Source: VXOZ01 sp965220045 (GTDB taxonomy: Bacteria > Chloroflexota > UBA11872 > VXOZ01). Taken from it: a stretch of DNA of 64,000 nucleotides. Under the pieces are notes generated by a model. It ran no database searches and was not told the origin of the DNA. It worked only from the letters and a program-made list of their open reading frames with translations. The stretch spans positions 62,001-126,000 of the forward strand of contig OZ244803.1 in NCBI GenBank assembly GCA_965220045.1, in the 5' to 3' direction. Below, piece after piece: positions 34,573 through 43,530 of this stretch (the first letter of the stretch is position 1; each line of letters opens with the position of its first letter). Position numbers and translations under genes: made by a program.

Positions 34573-34606
34573 ATCTGATTGTCCAGCAGCGACATAGGAG
34601 CAAACG

Positions 34607-35452
34607 ATGGAGACAGCGTTTCAGGAAGTAGTAGATTGCCTCTATGCACTGCGCGAACTCACCCATGAGGTTGTCGTCATCAAGGTTGGGGGCAACGTGC
34701 TCCCCCATCACGAAGCATTCTGCAAAGACATCGAATCGCTCGTCCACGCAAGTGTGTTGCCCGTCATTGTGCATGGCGGCGGCAAGGTAGTTTCGGATTG
34801 GGAACAGACTCTGGGTCGAGAAGCGGAGTTTGTCGAGGGTTTGCGGGTCACGGACGCCGACGCCCTCGAGCTTGTACAGATGGTCCTGGCCGGCAAGGTC
34901 AACAGCGATCTGGTGGCTATGCTCAACGCGCGCACCATCAAGGCAATCGGCCTCACGGGGGCGGATGGCGAACTGCTGCTGGCGAAGCCGCGCAAGAAAC
35001 CTGCCGGTCTTGGCTTCGTCGGCGAAGTCGAAAAGGTGAACATATCAACGTTTGTGACGCTGGGCGAAGCCGGGTTCGTGCCGGTCATTGCCCCGCTTGG
35101 CGTCACGGAAACAGGGCAGCTTCTCAACATCAATGCCGACACTGTGGCCGGCGATATTGCCAAAGCCCTATCGGCGCGGCACTTCCTTCTGCTCACCGAC
35201 GTGCCGGGCGTGCAAGATAGTAAAGGGACGGTGCTGCCCGAGCTTTCGTCCGCAAAGGCGCGGCAATTGATCCGCAACGGCACGATAAGCGGTGGCATGA
35301 TCCCGAAGGTCACTGCCTGCCTGGATGCCTTGGAGGGAGTGCCCGCCGCTCATATTGTCGACGGCCGCGAACCCCACGCAATCTTGCGCCAATTGCTCAC
35401 CTTGGAACCCGTCGGCACTGAGTTCAGGTCCCGGGTCATAAACACGGAATAG
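34607..35452 (+). CDS. argB: acetylglutamate kinase
   Basis: The 281-residue protein is an amino-acid kinase of the ArgB type, which phosphorylates N-acetylglutamate in arginine synthesis. It shows VVVIKVGGNVL (22-32), VIVHGGGKVVSDW (53-65), FVEGLRVTDADALELVQMVLAGKVNSDLV, a LTGADGELLLAKP loop, INADTVAGDIAKAL, LLLTDVPGV and GGMIPKVTACLDAL, all in the family order. AGGAG lies 7 bases before ATG 34607. It follows a hydroxyacid dehydrogenase gene, and no other arginine genes are adjacent. The genome must hold them elsewhere. Confidence 0.92.
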   Translation: METAFQEVVDCLYALRELTHEVVVIKVGGNVLPHHEAFCKDIESLVHASVLPVIVHGGGKVVSDWEQTLGREAEFVEGLRVTDADALELVQMVLAGKVNSDLVAMLNARTIKAIGLTGADGELLLAKPRKKPAGLGFVGEVEKVNISTFVTLGEAGFVPVIAPLGVTETGQLLNINADTVAGDIAKALSARHFLLLTDVPGVQDSKGTVLPELSSAKARQLIRNGTISGGMIPKVTACLDALEGVPAAHIVDGREPHAILRQLLTLEPVGTEFRSRVINTE

Positions 35453-35487
35453 CGTGCCAAGGGTCTGTAGAAGAAGGCTCTGCTGAT

Positions 35488-35622
35488 GCGGAACCCGGGC
35501 GTCCCGCTCGGTAGCCCTGTATTGCTCAACCCGGAACCCGGTAGCTCTGTATTGTCCAACCCGGAGCCCGGGCGTCTCGCCCGGAGGTGCTTTGTAGCGC
35601 TGGGGCTTGTCCCCCGCCCCTG
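35488..35622. repeat. short tandem and REP repeats after argB
   Basis: A roughly 43-base unit (ggaacccgg…tgtattg…caaccc) is present twice and partly a third time between 35488 and 35580. It is followed by an inverted GCGGGGG-type REP hairpin (35594-35618). No gene is supported. Confidence 0.55.
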
Positions 35623-35655
35623 AGGCAATGCGGAACTAACCAGCTCCTTCTTGCC

Positions 35656-36426
35656 TCACTCCAGCCGGAATAGTTGGGCGGCATTGCCGTGCACGATCAG
35701 CCGGCGCTCAGCGGCGGTGATCTTGGCGTGCTCGATCGCCAGCGTGGCGGCCTCCGGCACGTGGAGCGGCAGATTGGTGCCAAGGAGTACGCGGTCGGCG
35801 CCCATCGTTGCGCAGAGCTTCTCGATATCCCCCACCGGCCCCTGCACGCGCGAGATTTCGAAGGAGAGGTTCTGCATTGACGCGCACTGCGACCAGATGG
35901 CGGAAATTCCTGAGAAATTCGCCGCCGCGACGAGAAACCGCACGTCGGGATATGCGGATGCAGCCGCAGCCACCTGCTCAACCGGCACGTCGGGTACCTT
36001 TACCAAGGGGTGGTGGTGGCGCGTGTCCTCCAGGCCGGTAGCAAGAATCACCATAAAGTCGTTTGCGCTTGCCGCTTCCAGCACCGCCAAGCCCGCCACC
36101 GAGTCGAGCCCAAATTGGTGATAATTCGGATGCAGCCGCATAGCGCGCATGCCGAATTCCTGAATGCAGATTGCCAGGTCTTCTTCCCAACCGGGAAACG
36201 TCGGGTTGATGGTGTAGGCGGGCAGGAAACGATCGGCGTGGTGGTCCACTTCAGCATGCAATTGACGGTTGCCGGCAAGCTGGTCTTTGTAGAAGACGTT
36301 TGCAATGGACGACACGACGGCCTTCTCAATGCCGAGCGCGTCCATCTTTTCGAGTAACGCGATATGCGTCGCGTAGCGTAGTTGCCGAAAAGGCCAATTG
36401 CCGAGATACGCGTTGGCATCGATCAT
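35656..36426 (-). CDS. amidohydrolase family protein (TIM barrel)
   Basis: The 256-residue protein begins MIDANAYLGNWPF, a short variant of the amidohydrolase-2 opening in which the first metal-binding HxH is replaced (DANAYLG). It then shows MRLHPNYHQFGLDS (His near 96), VAGLAVLEAA, VRFLVAAANFSG and VLLGTNLPLHVPEA. The paralogue at 36423-37211 keeps the classical DVHVH. Loss of the HxH pair means that it may bind metal poorly or be a non-catalytic partner. The start overlaps the upstream stop by 4 bases (ATGA), so the two are co-translated. Confidence 0.8.
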   Translation of the reverse strand: MIDANAYLGNWPFRQLRYATHIALLEKMDALGIEKAVVSSIANVFYKDQLAGNRQLHAEVDHHADRFLPAYTINPTFPGWEEDLAICIQEFGMRAMRLHPNYHQFGLDSVAGLAVLEAASANDFMVILATGLEDTRHHHPLVKVPDVPVEQVAAAASAYPDVRFLVAAANFSGISAIWSQCASMQNLSFEISRVQGPVGDIEKLCATMGADRVLLGTNLPLHVPEAATLAIEHAKITAAERRLIVHGNAAQLFRLE

Positions 36427-37211
36427 GACACGGCTCCATTCGCAGCTTCCTGGCGGGCGAACAGGGCCTGCGCATTGCGGTAGAGGACTTTCTCGCGCTC
36501 ATCTTCACTGAGATCCGCGCCGTACACCTTGGCGAGTTGAGAAACGAGCGACCGTCCCGGCGCGTCGCTGCCGAAGACGATGTGGTCCGCGCCCTCGTGT
36601 TCCGCCAAGATCTCGACGTAGCCGCTCATGGCCTCGCCGCCGCCGAGGTCCATGTAAACGTTGGGGAGGCCGCGCGCGCACTTGGCGCCGTACTCATAAT
36701 CGCCGCCGCAATGCCCCCAGAAGAAGCTCACATCGGGATGCCGCAGCGCCAGTTCGCGCAGGTCCATCGGCGTGGATTCGCCGGGCAAATTGCCGGTGAC
36801 CTTGAACCACGTGTGCTGCAGCACCGGCAGCTTGTGTTCCGCGCACAGGCGCATGATGGGATCAAGCCGCGGGTCGTTGCAGCGCACCGCTACCCAAAGC
36901 TTGACGCCCTGCAGTCCCGCATGCGCGGCCATCCGCTCCTCGAGTTCCCGGCAGGCGAAGTCTTCGTGAGCCGGATTGAGATACCACATGGGGATGATGC
37001 GCTCCGGATGTGCCGCCGCGAGTTCGGCAGTCCAGTCGTTGCAGCCCTTGATTTCATCCTCCGTCGGGCTTTGGGGCATGCCGGCGCCGCCCTTGGGGCT
37101 GAGGCTGTTGACACAAAGTGTTACGTCAAGCGCCTCCGCCTGCTCCAGCAAGTACTGGAATCCGTGAGGGTCCGGCCCCAGCCGCGTATGGACATGAACG
37201 TCAATGATCAT
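36423..37211 (-). CDS. amidohydrolase-2 family metal-dependent hydrolase
   Basis: The 262-residue protein opens with IIDVHVHTRLGPDPHGF (2-18), including the HxH metal pair. It continues with GVKLWVAVRCNDPRLDPIMRLC, LPVLQHTWFK (His near 138), VSFFWGHCGGDYEYG (His near 169) and VFGSDAPGRS (Asp near 222). This is the amidohydrolase-2 layout shared by decarboxylases and hydrolases of aromatic or lactone substrates. It is translationally coupled to a second amidohydrolase that lacks the HxH. I cannot name the substrate. Confidence 0.87.
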   Translation of the reverse strand: MIIDVHVHTRLGPDPHGFQYLLEQAEALDVTLCVNSLSPKGGAGMPQSPTEDEIKGCNDWTAELAAAHPERIIPMWYLNPAHEDFACRELEERMAAHAGLQGVKLWVAVRCNDPRLDPIMRLCAEHKLPVLQHTWFKVTGNLPGESTPMDLRELALRHPDVSFFWGHCGGDYEYGAKCARGLPNVYMDLGGGEAMSGYVEILAEHEGADHIVFGSDAPGRSLVSQLAKVYGADLSEDEREKVLYRNAQALFARQEAANGAVS

Positions 37212-37395
37212 AGAGTGGCTGCTCTCTCATTTCCTTTCACCTCGCTACGCACCCGATTATACCGTAGACTCACAACTGGCTCTTTGCTGCCCGCAAGACC
37301 CACTTGCCCGTGATGTCTTGCACTCTCTCTGAAACTCTTCACCTCACCGGTAGCTCCCTCTCCCACTTGAAACCCCTGCATGAATCCGTCATTCC

Positions 37396-38455
37396 TGTAA
37401 ATGTTGACTAATTCGTTGACAGATTTTGCAGAGCTTGAAGAGGCGTATGCCCCTTCAGGCCTTGGTGTGGTCTTTCCGTGTTGTAGTACAGGAGGTATTG
37501 CATCAGTTCGTTTTGGAACTCCGTCAGGTTCTCGAACGTCGTGCCTTCGATCAGGTCGTCGTTCAGGGTCCGCCAGAAGCGTTCGATCTTGCCGTTGGTC
37601 TGGGGTCGGTAGGGCCGGGTGTAGCGGTGTTTGATGCCGAGCTCCAGCAGCATGCGCTCGAAGGGATGCTGCGCCGGTTTCGTGCGTGCCGCCACCTCAG
37701 GACCGTTATCGGTGAGGATGGCTTCGAACTGGATGCCGTACTCAACGTTGAGCAGGTTGATGCTCTTGAGCGCGGCGAACATGACGCTGAGGCTCTTGAG
37801 GTCAGGCACCACTTCAGCCCAAGCCAGACGGGTGCAGGCATCGAGCACGGAGACCAGGTAGTAGCGCTGGGAGCTGTCCAGGAGCAGGTCGCGGCTGAGG
37901 TAATGGCAGTCCAGATGCCCCAGTTCGCCCGCGCGGGTCTTGATGATGGTGCGCTTGGCTTGTTTCATGGCCGGTTTCAGACGGTTGAGCCCATGGCGCT
38001 TGCTAATGGCGTAGATGGTCGAGGGTGAGGGTGTGTGCGCTTTGAGTACCGGTTTGAGTATGGCACAGATCTCATAGCGGTTGATACCCTTGCGGCGCTG
38101 CTCCAGCACCTTCTGCTCGATGTAGGGCAAGGTGCGGCGGCTCTTCCACTTGGGGCCGCGCTTGCGCGGCAGCAGGGCGTCGTCGCTGCGCAGTTGCAGA
38201 AAACGGTTGTAGTACTTGGCGAAGGTCTGGCGACTGGTACCATGGAACGCATAGAAGTCCTGCAGGAAGCGGAACTGGGGATGCTGCTTGGCCTTGACCC
38301 GTTCGTACTCGGCGATGAGGAAACGCCACTTCTGCATGAGGTTCCGTTCAATGGTCTTGTCACTACTATTATCCCGCATCAGTTGCCTCCAGATCTGGTG
38401 ATTGACACTCATCAATGTTCTACCAGATCTGTCAACGAATTACCTGACACTTACA
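37396..38455 (-). mobile_element. IS481-like insertion sequence, copy 2
   Basis: The copy is 1060 bp with the same ends as copy 1, flanked on both sides by ATTCC. The transposase protein is identical to that of copy 1. On its right it abuts a MITE remnant (38456-38645). On its left the MITE half is absent and a REP-like flank (ccgtcattcc) follows directly, which suggests a deletion between the similar left ends of the MITE and the IS. Confidence 0.92.
37408..38379 (-). CDS. IS481-like transposase (copy 2)
   Basis: The protein sequence is the same as that of the copy at 26492-27463: helix-turn-helix region, SPSTIYAISKRHG, DDE residues in LGHLDCHYL, AILTDNGPE and NGKIERFWR, and the end RPHQGLKG. 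The start at 38379 is chosen for the GGAGG ribosome site; a start 11 or 12 codons upstream is possible. Identity with copy 1 points to recent movement. Confidence 0.92.
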   Translation of the reverse strand: MRDNSSDKTIERNLMQKWRFLIAEYERVKAKQHPQFRFLQDFYAFHGTSRQTFAKYYNRFLQLRSDDALLPRKRGPKWKSRRTLPYIEQKVLEQRRKGINRYEICAILKPVLKAHTPSPSTIYAISKRHGLNRLKPAMKQAKRTIIKTRAGELGHLDCHYLSRDLLLDSSQRYYLVSVLDACTRLAWAEVVPDLKSLSVMFAALKSINLLNVEYGIQFEAILTDNGPEVAARTKPAQHPFERMLLELGIKHRYTRPYRPQTNGKIERFWRTLNDDLIEGTTFENLTEFQNELMQYLLYYNTERPHQGLKGHTPLQALQNLSTN

Positions 38456-38645
38456 ATTCCGAGCGGAGCGAGGAATCTAGGGTTCACGTCGAGCGTGTTT
38501 GATAGGCTTAGTACTTTAGATTCCGCGAACAGGGTTCGACACTCCGCTGCGCTCCGTTCGGAATGACATCTGATTGGGTCTTACTCGCAGGCAGAACCAC
38601 CGATTGTTGTCACCAATTCTGTCAACGAATTACCTGACATCTACA
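38456..38645. mobile_element. MITE copy B, right part only
   Basis: The right 190 bases of the MITE remain after IS copy 2: the inner palindrome from ATTCCGAGCG, the region with ccaccgattgttgtcacc, and the right end CCTGACATCTACA at 38645. The outer flank ATTTCGGCAAAAGCCGG is a slightly mutated REP hairpin, which matches insertion of the original MITE into a REP. Confidence 0.8.
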
Positions 38646-38829
38646 ATTTCGGCAAAAGCCGGGGTCCTGAAGACTTGTGCACCTAACGAAATCATAACAA
38701 CAATCCCTTTCACCCCCATCTCAACCTTCACCTTCAAGGTGAAAATGGATTCGCCAAGGTCTCCGGCGCTAGAGAGTCGAGGCGAGGGTCTTTGCGTGCG
38801 GCTCTTGGCGCGACAACACAGAGTCTCAA

Positions 38830-40074
38830 CTAACCAGCAGTGGCGGAGTCGCTATCCGGCGCACGATGATAGCCCCGCGCCACCATCATGGCCAGCAAGA
38901 ACATGGGAACGGTTACAATCACGCAGACGATGAACGGCAGTTGCAAAAAGACCGACGCCAGCGCGCCGGAGATGAGCGTGCCGCCCAAAATTCCCACCGC
39001 CCAGAAAAACTCCGTGATGGCGATCAGGCGGCCCTGTTCCTCCGCTGAGCCGGCCTCCACCACGAGCTTTGGATAGAGACCGGAGAACCACCACAGGCCC
39101 ATATTTGCCAGCAAGCCGCTGACTGCCAGGCCCCATAGATTGTTGATGAGCAGCGTGACAAATGCCGCGCCGCCCAGTACGAACACTGCCGCCAAGCGCA
39201 CCGGCCAACTCGTTCCGTACTTGTCCGCCGCCCAGCCAATGACGAGCTGGGTGGGACTGATGATGAAGAGGATGGCGCTGCCGTAGAGACCCACAAACGT
39301 AACCGAATCCGTGAGCCGGAAAAGCTGCAGCACGAGCAGCAGGTTCATGGTGCCGTAAAAGTAGGTGGCGCTGAAGCGCAAGCCGCAGAGAGACAGTATG
39401 CGCGAGTTGCGCAAGAGCGCCAAGTAGTCAGAGAAGGAGGCCTTAGGCTCTTCCTCTTTCGTTGCGGGTTCCGATTCGTCCCGCTTGGCTTCTACGGAAG
39501 GCAACAACCACGCGGTGAGCGGCACGAGCACCAGACCGGCTACGATGGCAACCATGCCCAATGTGCCAAAGCCTGCCGTATCGGCAATCCTGCCGCCAAT
39601 CGCACTGCCTACCGCCATGGAAACTGTGAGGCACAGGAAGTAGTAAGCGCCGCCAATTCCCATCTGCGCCAAGGGGAGGCCGCGCGCGAGGTAGGTGCGG
39701 CTGCCGATGGTCGCGAATGAGAAGAGCAGGCCGTACACCGGCGCGATGACGAGTAGCAGCGCCGGTGACTGCAAGCGCAGCATGAGACCCACCGCGACGG
39801 CCCCGCAAAAACCCAACACCAGTGTCCATTTCGCGCCCAGCCGGTCGGCCAACACGCCGCCGACGAGCAGCATGACGCCGTACACCGCCGTGTTCAGCGA
39901 GACGACGATAGAGGTGAAGAAAGGCGGGCGCTCGAGGACTTTCTCTACAAATACCGGCATGAGGCCGAACACCGGACTCATGAAAACGAAGTTTACGAAC
40001 AAGAAGCCGAACATGATTAGGACCGACCGCCACGAGGCGAACTGTCCCATGCGCGCACGCAATTGTGCAATCAT
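38830..40074 (-). CDS. major facilitator superfamily transporter
   Basis: The 414-residue protein has about twelve hydrophobic helices. It has VGGVLADRLGAKWTLV (75-90) at the loop-2/3 signature and VIGWAADKYGTSWPVR in the C-terminal half. A charged central loop (ESEPATKEEEPKASF) separates the halves. An AGGAGG ribosome site lies about 13 bases before ATG 40074. It is a tandem paralogue of the gene at 40109-41341; both share the FLA/WAA-DR-G pattern and the order of helices. The cargo is unknown; drug or sugar efflux are common for this shape. Confidence 0.87.
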   Translation of the reverse strand: MIAQLRARMGQFASWRSVLIMFGFLFVNFVFMSPVFGLMPVFVEKVLERPPFFTSIVVSLNTAVYGVMLLVGGVLADRLGAKWTLVLGFCGAVAVGLMLRLQSPALLLVIAPVYGLLFSFATIGSRTYLARGLPLAQMGIGGAYYFLCLTVSMAVGSAIGGRIADTAGFGTLGMVAIVAGLVLVPLTAWLLPSVEAKRDESEPATKEEEPKASFSDYLALLRNSRILSLCGLRFSATYFYGTMNLLLVLQLFRLTDSVTFVGLYGSAILFIISPTQLVIGWAADKYGTSWPVRLAAVFVLGGAAFVTLLINNLWGLAVSGLLANMGLWWFSGLYPKLVVEAGSAEEQGRLIAITEFFWAVGILGGTLISGALASVFLQLPFIVCVIVTVPMFLLAMMVARGYHRAPDSDSATAG

Positions 40075-40108
40075 TCGCTGTACGAACCTCCTGCTCGTTT
40101 TGCGTATT

Positions 40109-41341
40109 TTAGCCGGTTTCCAGTGCTGCGACCGGTTTGCCGGTCACCGCCCGGTGCCCGCCGCTCGCGACGAGCATGGCGATGAGAAGCGTCGGAATGT
40201 TCAGCCACGCCGCCACCAAGAACGGCGCGCTGAGGTGAACGGTCAAGAGCACACCGGCGCCCAAGGCGCCCACCACGGCGCCAACGTTCCATGCAATTTC
40301 CGTGACGGCGACGAGGCGGCCTTGTTCATCGTGCGTGCCGCTTTCGGCAACCAGGAGCGGAAAGAGACCGGAGAGCCACCACGCGCCCAGGTGCCCGAAG
40401 AAAGCCCCGCAGACCAGTCCCCAGGCATTGTTGACGAAGATGGCTGCCAACACCGACCCGGTTATGACGAGCACCGAAGATACGAGAACGGGCGGGCCGC
40501 TCCCCCACCGGTCGGCGGCCCAGCCCACCGGCAACATGGTGGTGCCAATCGTCAGGAGGCTCACCGCGTAGAAGAGCGCGGGCGCGACGGGAGATCCGGT
40601 CAAGCGCAGGAGTTGGATGCCTATCACCAGTTGTCCGGTGGCCCAGTAGACGGTCGGCAGGCCGCGCAACAGCAGCAACAGTTGCACAGAGCGCCGCCGC
40701 GCCAACTGCCAATAGCTGCCCAGGGTGACGGGAGCGGCACTCACCTCCTTGGGCGCGACCGGCGGCAGCCATATCTGCGCGGCAATAGCGGTGACTAGTC
40801 CCATGACGACGATGATTGCGCCGGCCAGCGGGAAGCCGGACTGCGCGGCGACAAAGCCGACAGCGGCGTTGCCAATGGCCGCGCCCAACGTAAACCCCAA
40901 CTCATAGAGGTTGCCGAGCAGACCCATGCGCTTGAGCGGCACCGCCAGCACGAGATACGCCCGGCTGCCGGCAGCATGGAACGCGAAGAACGTGCCGGTG
41001 AGCGCAGCCACGATCGCGAGCAGCCAGACCTCCTGCGCGATCAACAAGAAACCGGCAATGGCGGGCGTGAGCAAGCCGATGATGAAGGTCCGCTTGGGAC
41101 GAAAACGATCGGCCAGAAAGCCGCCCACCAGCAGCATCGCCGCGAAGACGATATGAAACGTCGATTGGACGATGGACGTGACAATTGGCACTGCCGCGAG
41201 TTCGCTCTCCACGTAGACCGGCAGTTGCGCCCGCGGCGGATTGGCGGCGCCGACGTTGAAGAAGAGAATGACGAAAAAGGCAGACATTGCAACCCACGTG
41301 AGGGCATAGACGCTTGAAGAAGACCGGGCCGTGGATGCCAT
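40109..41341 (-). CDS. major facilitator superfamily transporter, tandem paralogue
   Basis: The 410-residue protein has about twelve hydrophobic helices. It has LVGGFLADRFRPKRTFI at the loop-2/3 position, GMLPVGWAADRWGSGPP-like sequence in the second half and a Pro-rich central loop (WLPPVAPKEVSAAP). I start at ATG 41341, because a frame reaching back to 41563 would run through the 28-bp tandem repeats and has no transporter-like sequence. It lies 34 bases upstream of its paralogue, so the pair probably arose by duplication and may form one operon or a heteromeric carrier. Confidence 0.85.
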   Translation of the reverse strand: MASTARSSSSVYALTWVAMSAFFVILFFNVGAANPPRAQLPVYVESELAAVPIVTSIVQSTFHIVFAAMLLVGGFLADRFRPKRTFIIGLLTPAIAGFLLIAQEVWLLAIVAALTGTFFAFHAAGSRAYLVLAVPLKRMGLLGNLYELGFTLGAAIGNAAVGFVAAQSGFPLAGAIIVVMGLVTAIAAQIWLPPVAPKEVSAAPVTLGSYWQLARRRSVQLLLLLRGLPTVYWATGQLVIGIQLLRLTGSPVAPALFYAVSLLTIGTTMLPVGWAADRWGSGPPVLVSSVLVITGSVLAAIFVNNAWGLVCGAFFGHLGAWWLSGLFPLLVAESGTHDEQGRLVAVTEIAWNVGAVVGALGAGVLLTVHLSAPFLVAAWLNIPTLLIAMLVASGGHRAVTGKPVAALETG

Positions 41342-41516
41342 GGGCTGCGCTTGAGCGGACGTTGAAGGCTGGTGTCGTTGGGTACGCTGCGTTGAGCGCA
41401 AGTGTACTCCGCCTGCAGGCTGCGGGCAAGTTGGCTTAAGGACTGTAGCGTGAGGCATTGATGCGCCAGAGGCAAACCAATGTGCTGAACTGAGTGCCCA
41501 GCGTCTGAAATGCGCC

Positions 41517-41699
41517 GGCCGCAATTCTCCGTCACACCCGCGCAGGCTGAAAGCCACCATCACACCCGCGCAGACCGCAATCGACCGTCACTGCCACGCA
41601 AGCCGCAACTCTCCGTCACTCCCGCGCAGACCGCACACGACCGTCACACCCGCGCAAGCTGCAACTCTCCGTCACTCCCGCGAAAGCGGGAGTCCATCT
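41517..41699. repeat. 28-bp tandem repeat array ending in a REP hairpin
   Basis: About six degenerate copies of a 28-bp unit (core gcaactctccgtcactcccg) stand head to tail and end in the palindrome CTCCCGCG/CGCGGGAG. Units differ at several positions and have no spacers between them, so this is not a CRISPR array. A shorter relative (about 2.5 units) lies at 41915-41985. The unit looks like half of the REP that ends the array. Confidence 0.7.
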
Positions 41700-42185
41700 T
41701 CTCTGAGATTCGCCCACCTTCAGCACAAGAGCGGGGGACAAGCCCCCGCGCTACGGCAAGGACCAGCCATCACTCATACCATGATGGGAGCGAGCAAGCA
41801 GGGGTTTCCAAGAAGACGTCACGAGGCGCGCTGACCGTACTGTAGCTTGAGATCTATCAGTGCAAGAAGCAGAGCATTCAGCAGGATTGAGTGCCAAGGC
41901 GGTGAATTGCGCCGGCCGCAATTCACCGTCACTTCCGCGCAGGCTGCAACTTTCCGTCACTCCCGCGAAAGCGGGAGTCCATCTTGACTGCAGAGAAGAA
42001 CCCTTGGCGTGCGACTGGATCGGGGCATCGACTGCATCACCCTAGAAGACTGGATCCCGGCCCCGTATCACGCACGGGACACGCTCTTCGCCGGAATGAC
42101 AGACCACCAGTGTAGATTGCTCCCCGTCGCACGCAGAGGCGAGGATAGAGAAACCAACCGCGAGACGGGGCTCGCAGCCTTGCCT
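41700..42185. repeat. gene-free stretch with REPs and a short 28-bp repeat
   Basis: This holds the GCGGGGG/CCCCCGC hairpin (41731-41755), a second short run of the 28-bp unit (41915-41985) ending in CTCCCGCG/CGCGGGAG, and a diverged repeat near 42040-42110 (ggatcccgg…ccggaatgac). No gene is supported. Confidence 0.55.
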
Positions 42186-42977
42186 CTAGCGGGCCGCTTC
42201 CACCGTGGCTGCTTGCTCGGCGTCAAGTATCTCACCCAAAGCCGGAGGGAATGCGTCAACGTAGCTGAGGTCGAACACCTGCGCCAGATGGTGGGCTACG
42301 CGGGCCCGCAGCAGCGCCATGTCGGTCGTGCCATGTTCGGATGCGCCAGCCTCTCCCCGCCCGGCGCAAGTCTCGCGTGCGGCAGACGACTCCTGTGCAA
42401 CGGACGTCATCGTCACCGCCGGCATGCCGCACGGTACGATGTGGCTGAAGTAGCTCAAGTCGGTAGCAACGTTCAGAGCAAAGCCGTGGCTGCTGATCCA
42501 GCGGCTGAAACGCACGCCGATAGACGCAATCTTGCGGTCTTCCACCCATACGCCGGTCTTCTGCGCGACCCGCTGCGCCGGAATGCCGATTTCCCGTAGC
42601 GTGTTGATGAGCGCCGCTTCGAGGTTGCGCAGGTAACTGTGGACTTCACGGCCTCGCGGCCGTAAATCGAGTATCGGATACCCCACCAGTTGCCCCGGTC
42701 CGTGATACGTTGCCAGCCCGCCGCGATCGACCTCGATCACGGCCGCGCCGAGAGCTGCCAGGTACTCCGGCGAGGCGAGCACCTCGTTCTCGTCGCCCCT
42801 GCGACCGATCGTGTACGTGTGCGGATGCTCCAACAGCAGCACAACGTCGGGTATGTCGTCCGCCTGCCGTGCCGCAACCAAACGCCGCTGCAGGTCCCAA
42901 GTGGCGCGATACGGCACCGTGCCGAGGTCTACCAAGGCGCAACTGTGGTGCTGCAAACTAGACGTGTCACGTTTCAC
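42186..42977 (-). CDS. lipB: octanoyl-[acyl-carrier-protein] transferase
   Basis: The 263-residue protein is LipB, which moves octanoate from acyl carrier protein to lipoyl domains. It has HPHTYTIGRRG (51-61), the substrate region DRGGLATYHGPGQLVGYP (84-101), catalytic Lys149 in DRKIASIGVR, and the catalytic cysteine Cys183 in IVPCGMP. An acidic, Ala-rich insertion (190-225) is longer than in most LipB proteins. The start appears to be GTG 42977. lipA lies 3 kb away on the same strand. The two are separated by methyltransferase and DinB-like genes, so they are not one operon. Confidence 0.93.
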   Translation of the reverse strand: MKRDTSSLQHHSCALVDLGTVPYRATWDLQRRLVAARQADDIPDVVLLLEHPHTYTIGRRGDENEVLASPEYLAALGAAVIEVDRGGLATYHGPGQLVGYPILDLRPRGREVHSYLRNLEAALINTLREIGIPAQRVAQKTGVWVEDRKIASIGVRFSRWISSHGFALNVATDLSYFSHIVPCGMPAVTMTSVAQESSAARETCAGRGEAGASEHGTTDMALLRARVAHHLAQVFDLSYVDAFPPALGEILDAEQAATVEAAR

Positions 42978-43016
42978 AGTAGCAAAAACCTGATGATGTG
43001 CCTTAGTCCGACGGAC

Positions 43017-43361
43017 TCAAGGGTATCCATAGACTGGGTGCGCAGTATTGACTACTTCCTCGCGGAAATACGGGGAAAGGCAATTTGGCGTGCGAACATC
43101 CACCTCGCGTCCCCCAAGCAGCGGCGATAGCTCACGCGCAATGCGCGCGATGGTGAAATAGCCCGGGGTCTTCCCCGGCTCGAACTCCACCAGCACGTCA
43201 ACGTCGCTGTCGTCTGCAAAGTCCGCGCGCAACACGGAGCCAAAGAGCGCCAGCGTACGGATGTGATACCGCTGGCACACCGCGGCAATCCGGTCACGCG
43301 GTACGGAGATCTGCGGTTTGGCCGCTATCTGTTTTGCCACTATGCTCTCGCCTGTCTGCAT
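43017..43361 (-). CDS. nucleotidyltransferase-domain protein (MNT type)
   Basis: The 114-residue protein is a minimal nucleotidyltransferase of the MntA/KNTase-like family. It has FGSVLRADFADDSDVDVLVEF (40-60; G-S, then D-x-D metal ligands) and a short C-terminal part ending HPVYGYP. MNT proteins are usually antitoxins that act with a HEPN partner or modify it. No HEPN gene is next to this one. The HEPN-like protein at 57071-58612 is 14 kb away and too large to be a standard partner. It may be a lone domain or half of a lost pair. The start at 43361 has no good ribosome site. Confidence 0.8.
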   Translation of the reverse strand: MQTGESIVAKQIAAKPQISVPRDRIAAVCQRYHIRTLALFGSVLRADFADDSDVDVLVEFEPGKTPGYFTIARIARELSPLLGGREVDVRTPNCLSPYFREEVVNTAHPVYGYP

Positions 43362-43530
43362 GGAGACTGTTCACCGCCTTGATTGGGACAGCCGGTAGCG
43401 GTAAATGCGCGCTTCTTTCAGGGCAGATTCGGTCAGCGATAGACTTCAATGCTCCCTCTCATTATCGCATGGTACACAATAGAGAGGCGTCATCAGTTCC
43501 GAACCCGGCAATGCTGCGAAGGTGAGACCG

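Noticed and set aside
41342..41563. A longer N-terminus for the second tandem MFS gene
   Set aside because: It would be made of the 28-bp tandem repeat and REP sequence, with no membrane character.
41517..41699. Regular 28-bp units that suggest a CRISPR array
   Set aside because: The units stand directly head to tail with no spacers, differ from each other and end in a REP palindrome. No cas gene is near.
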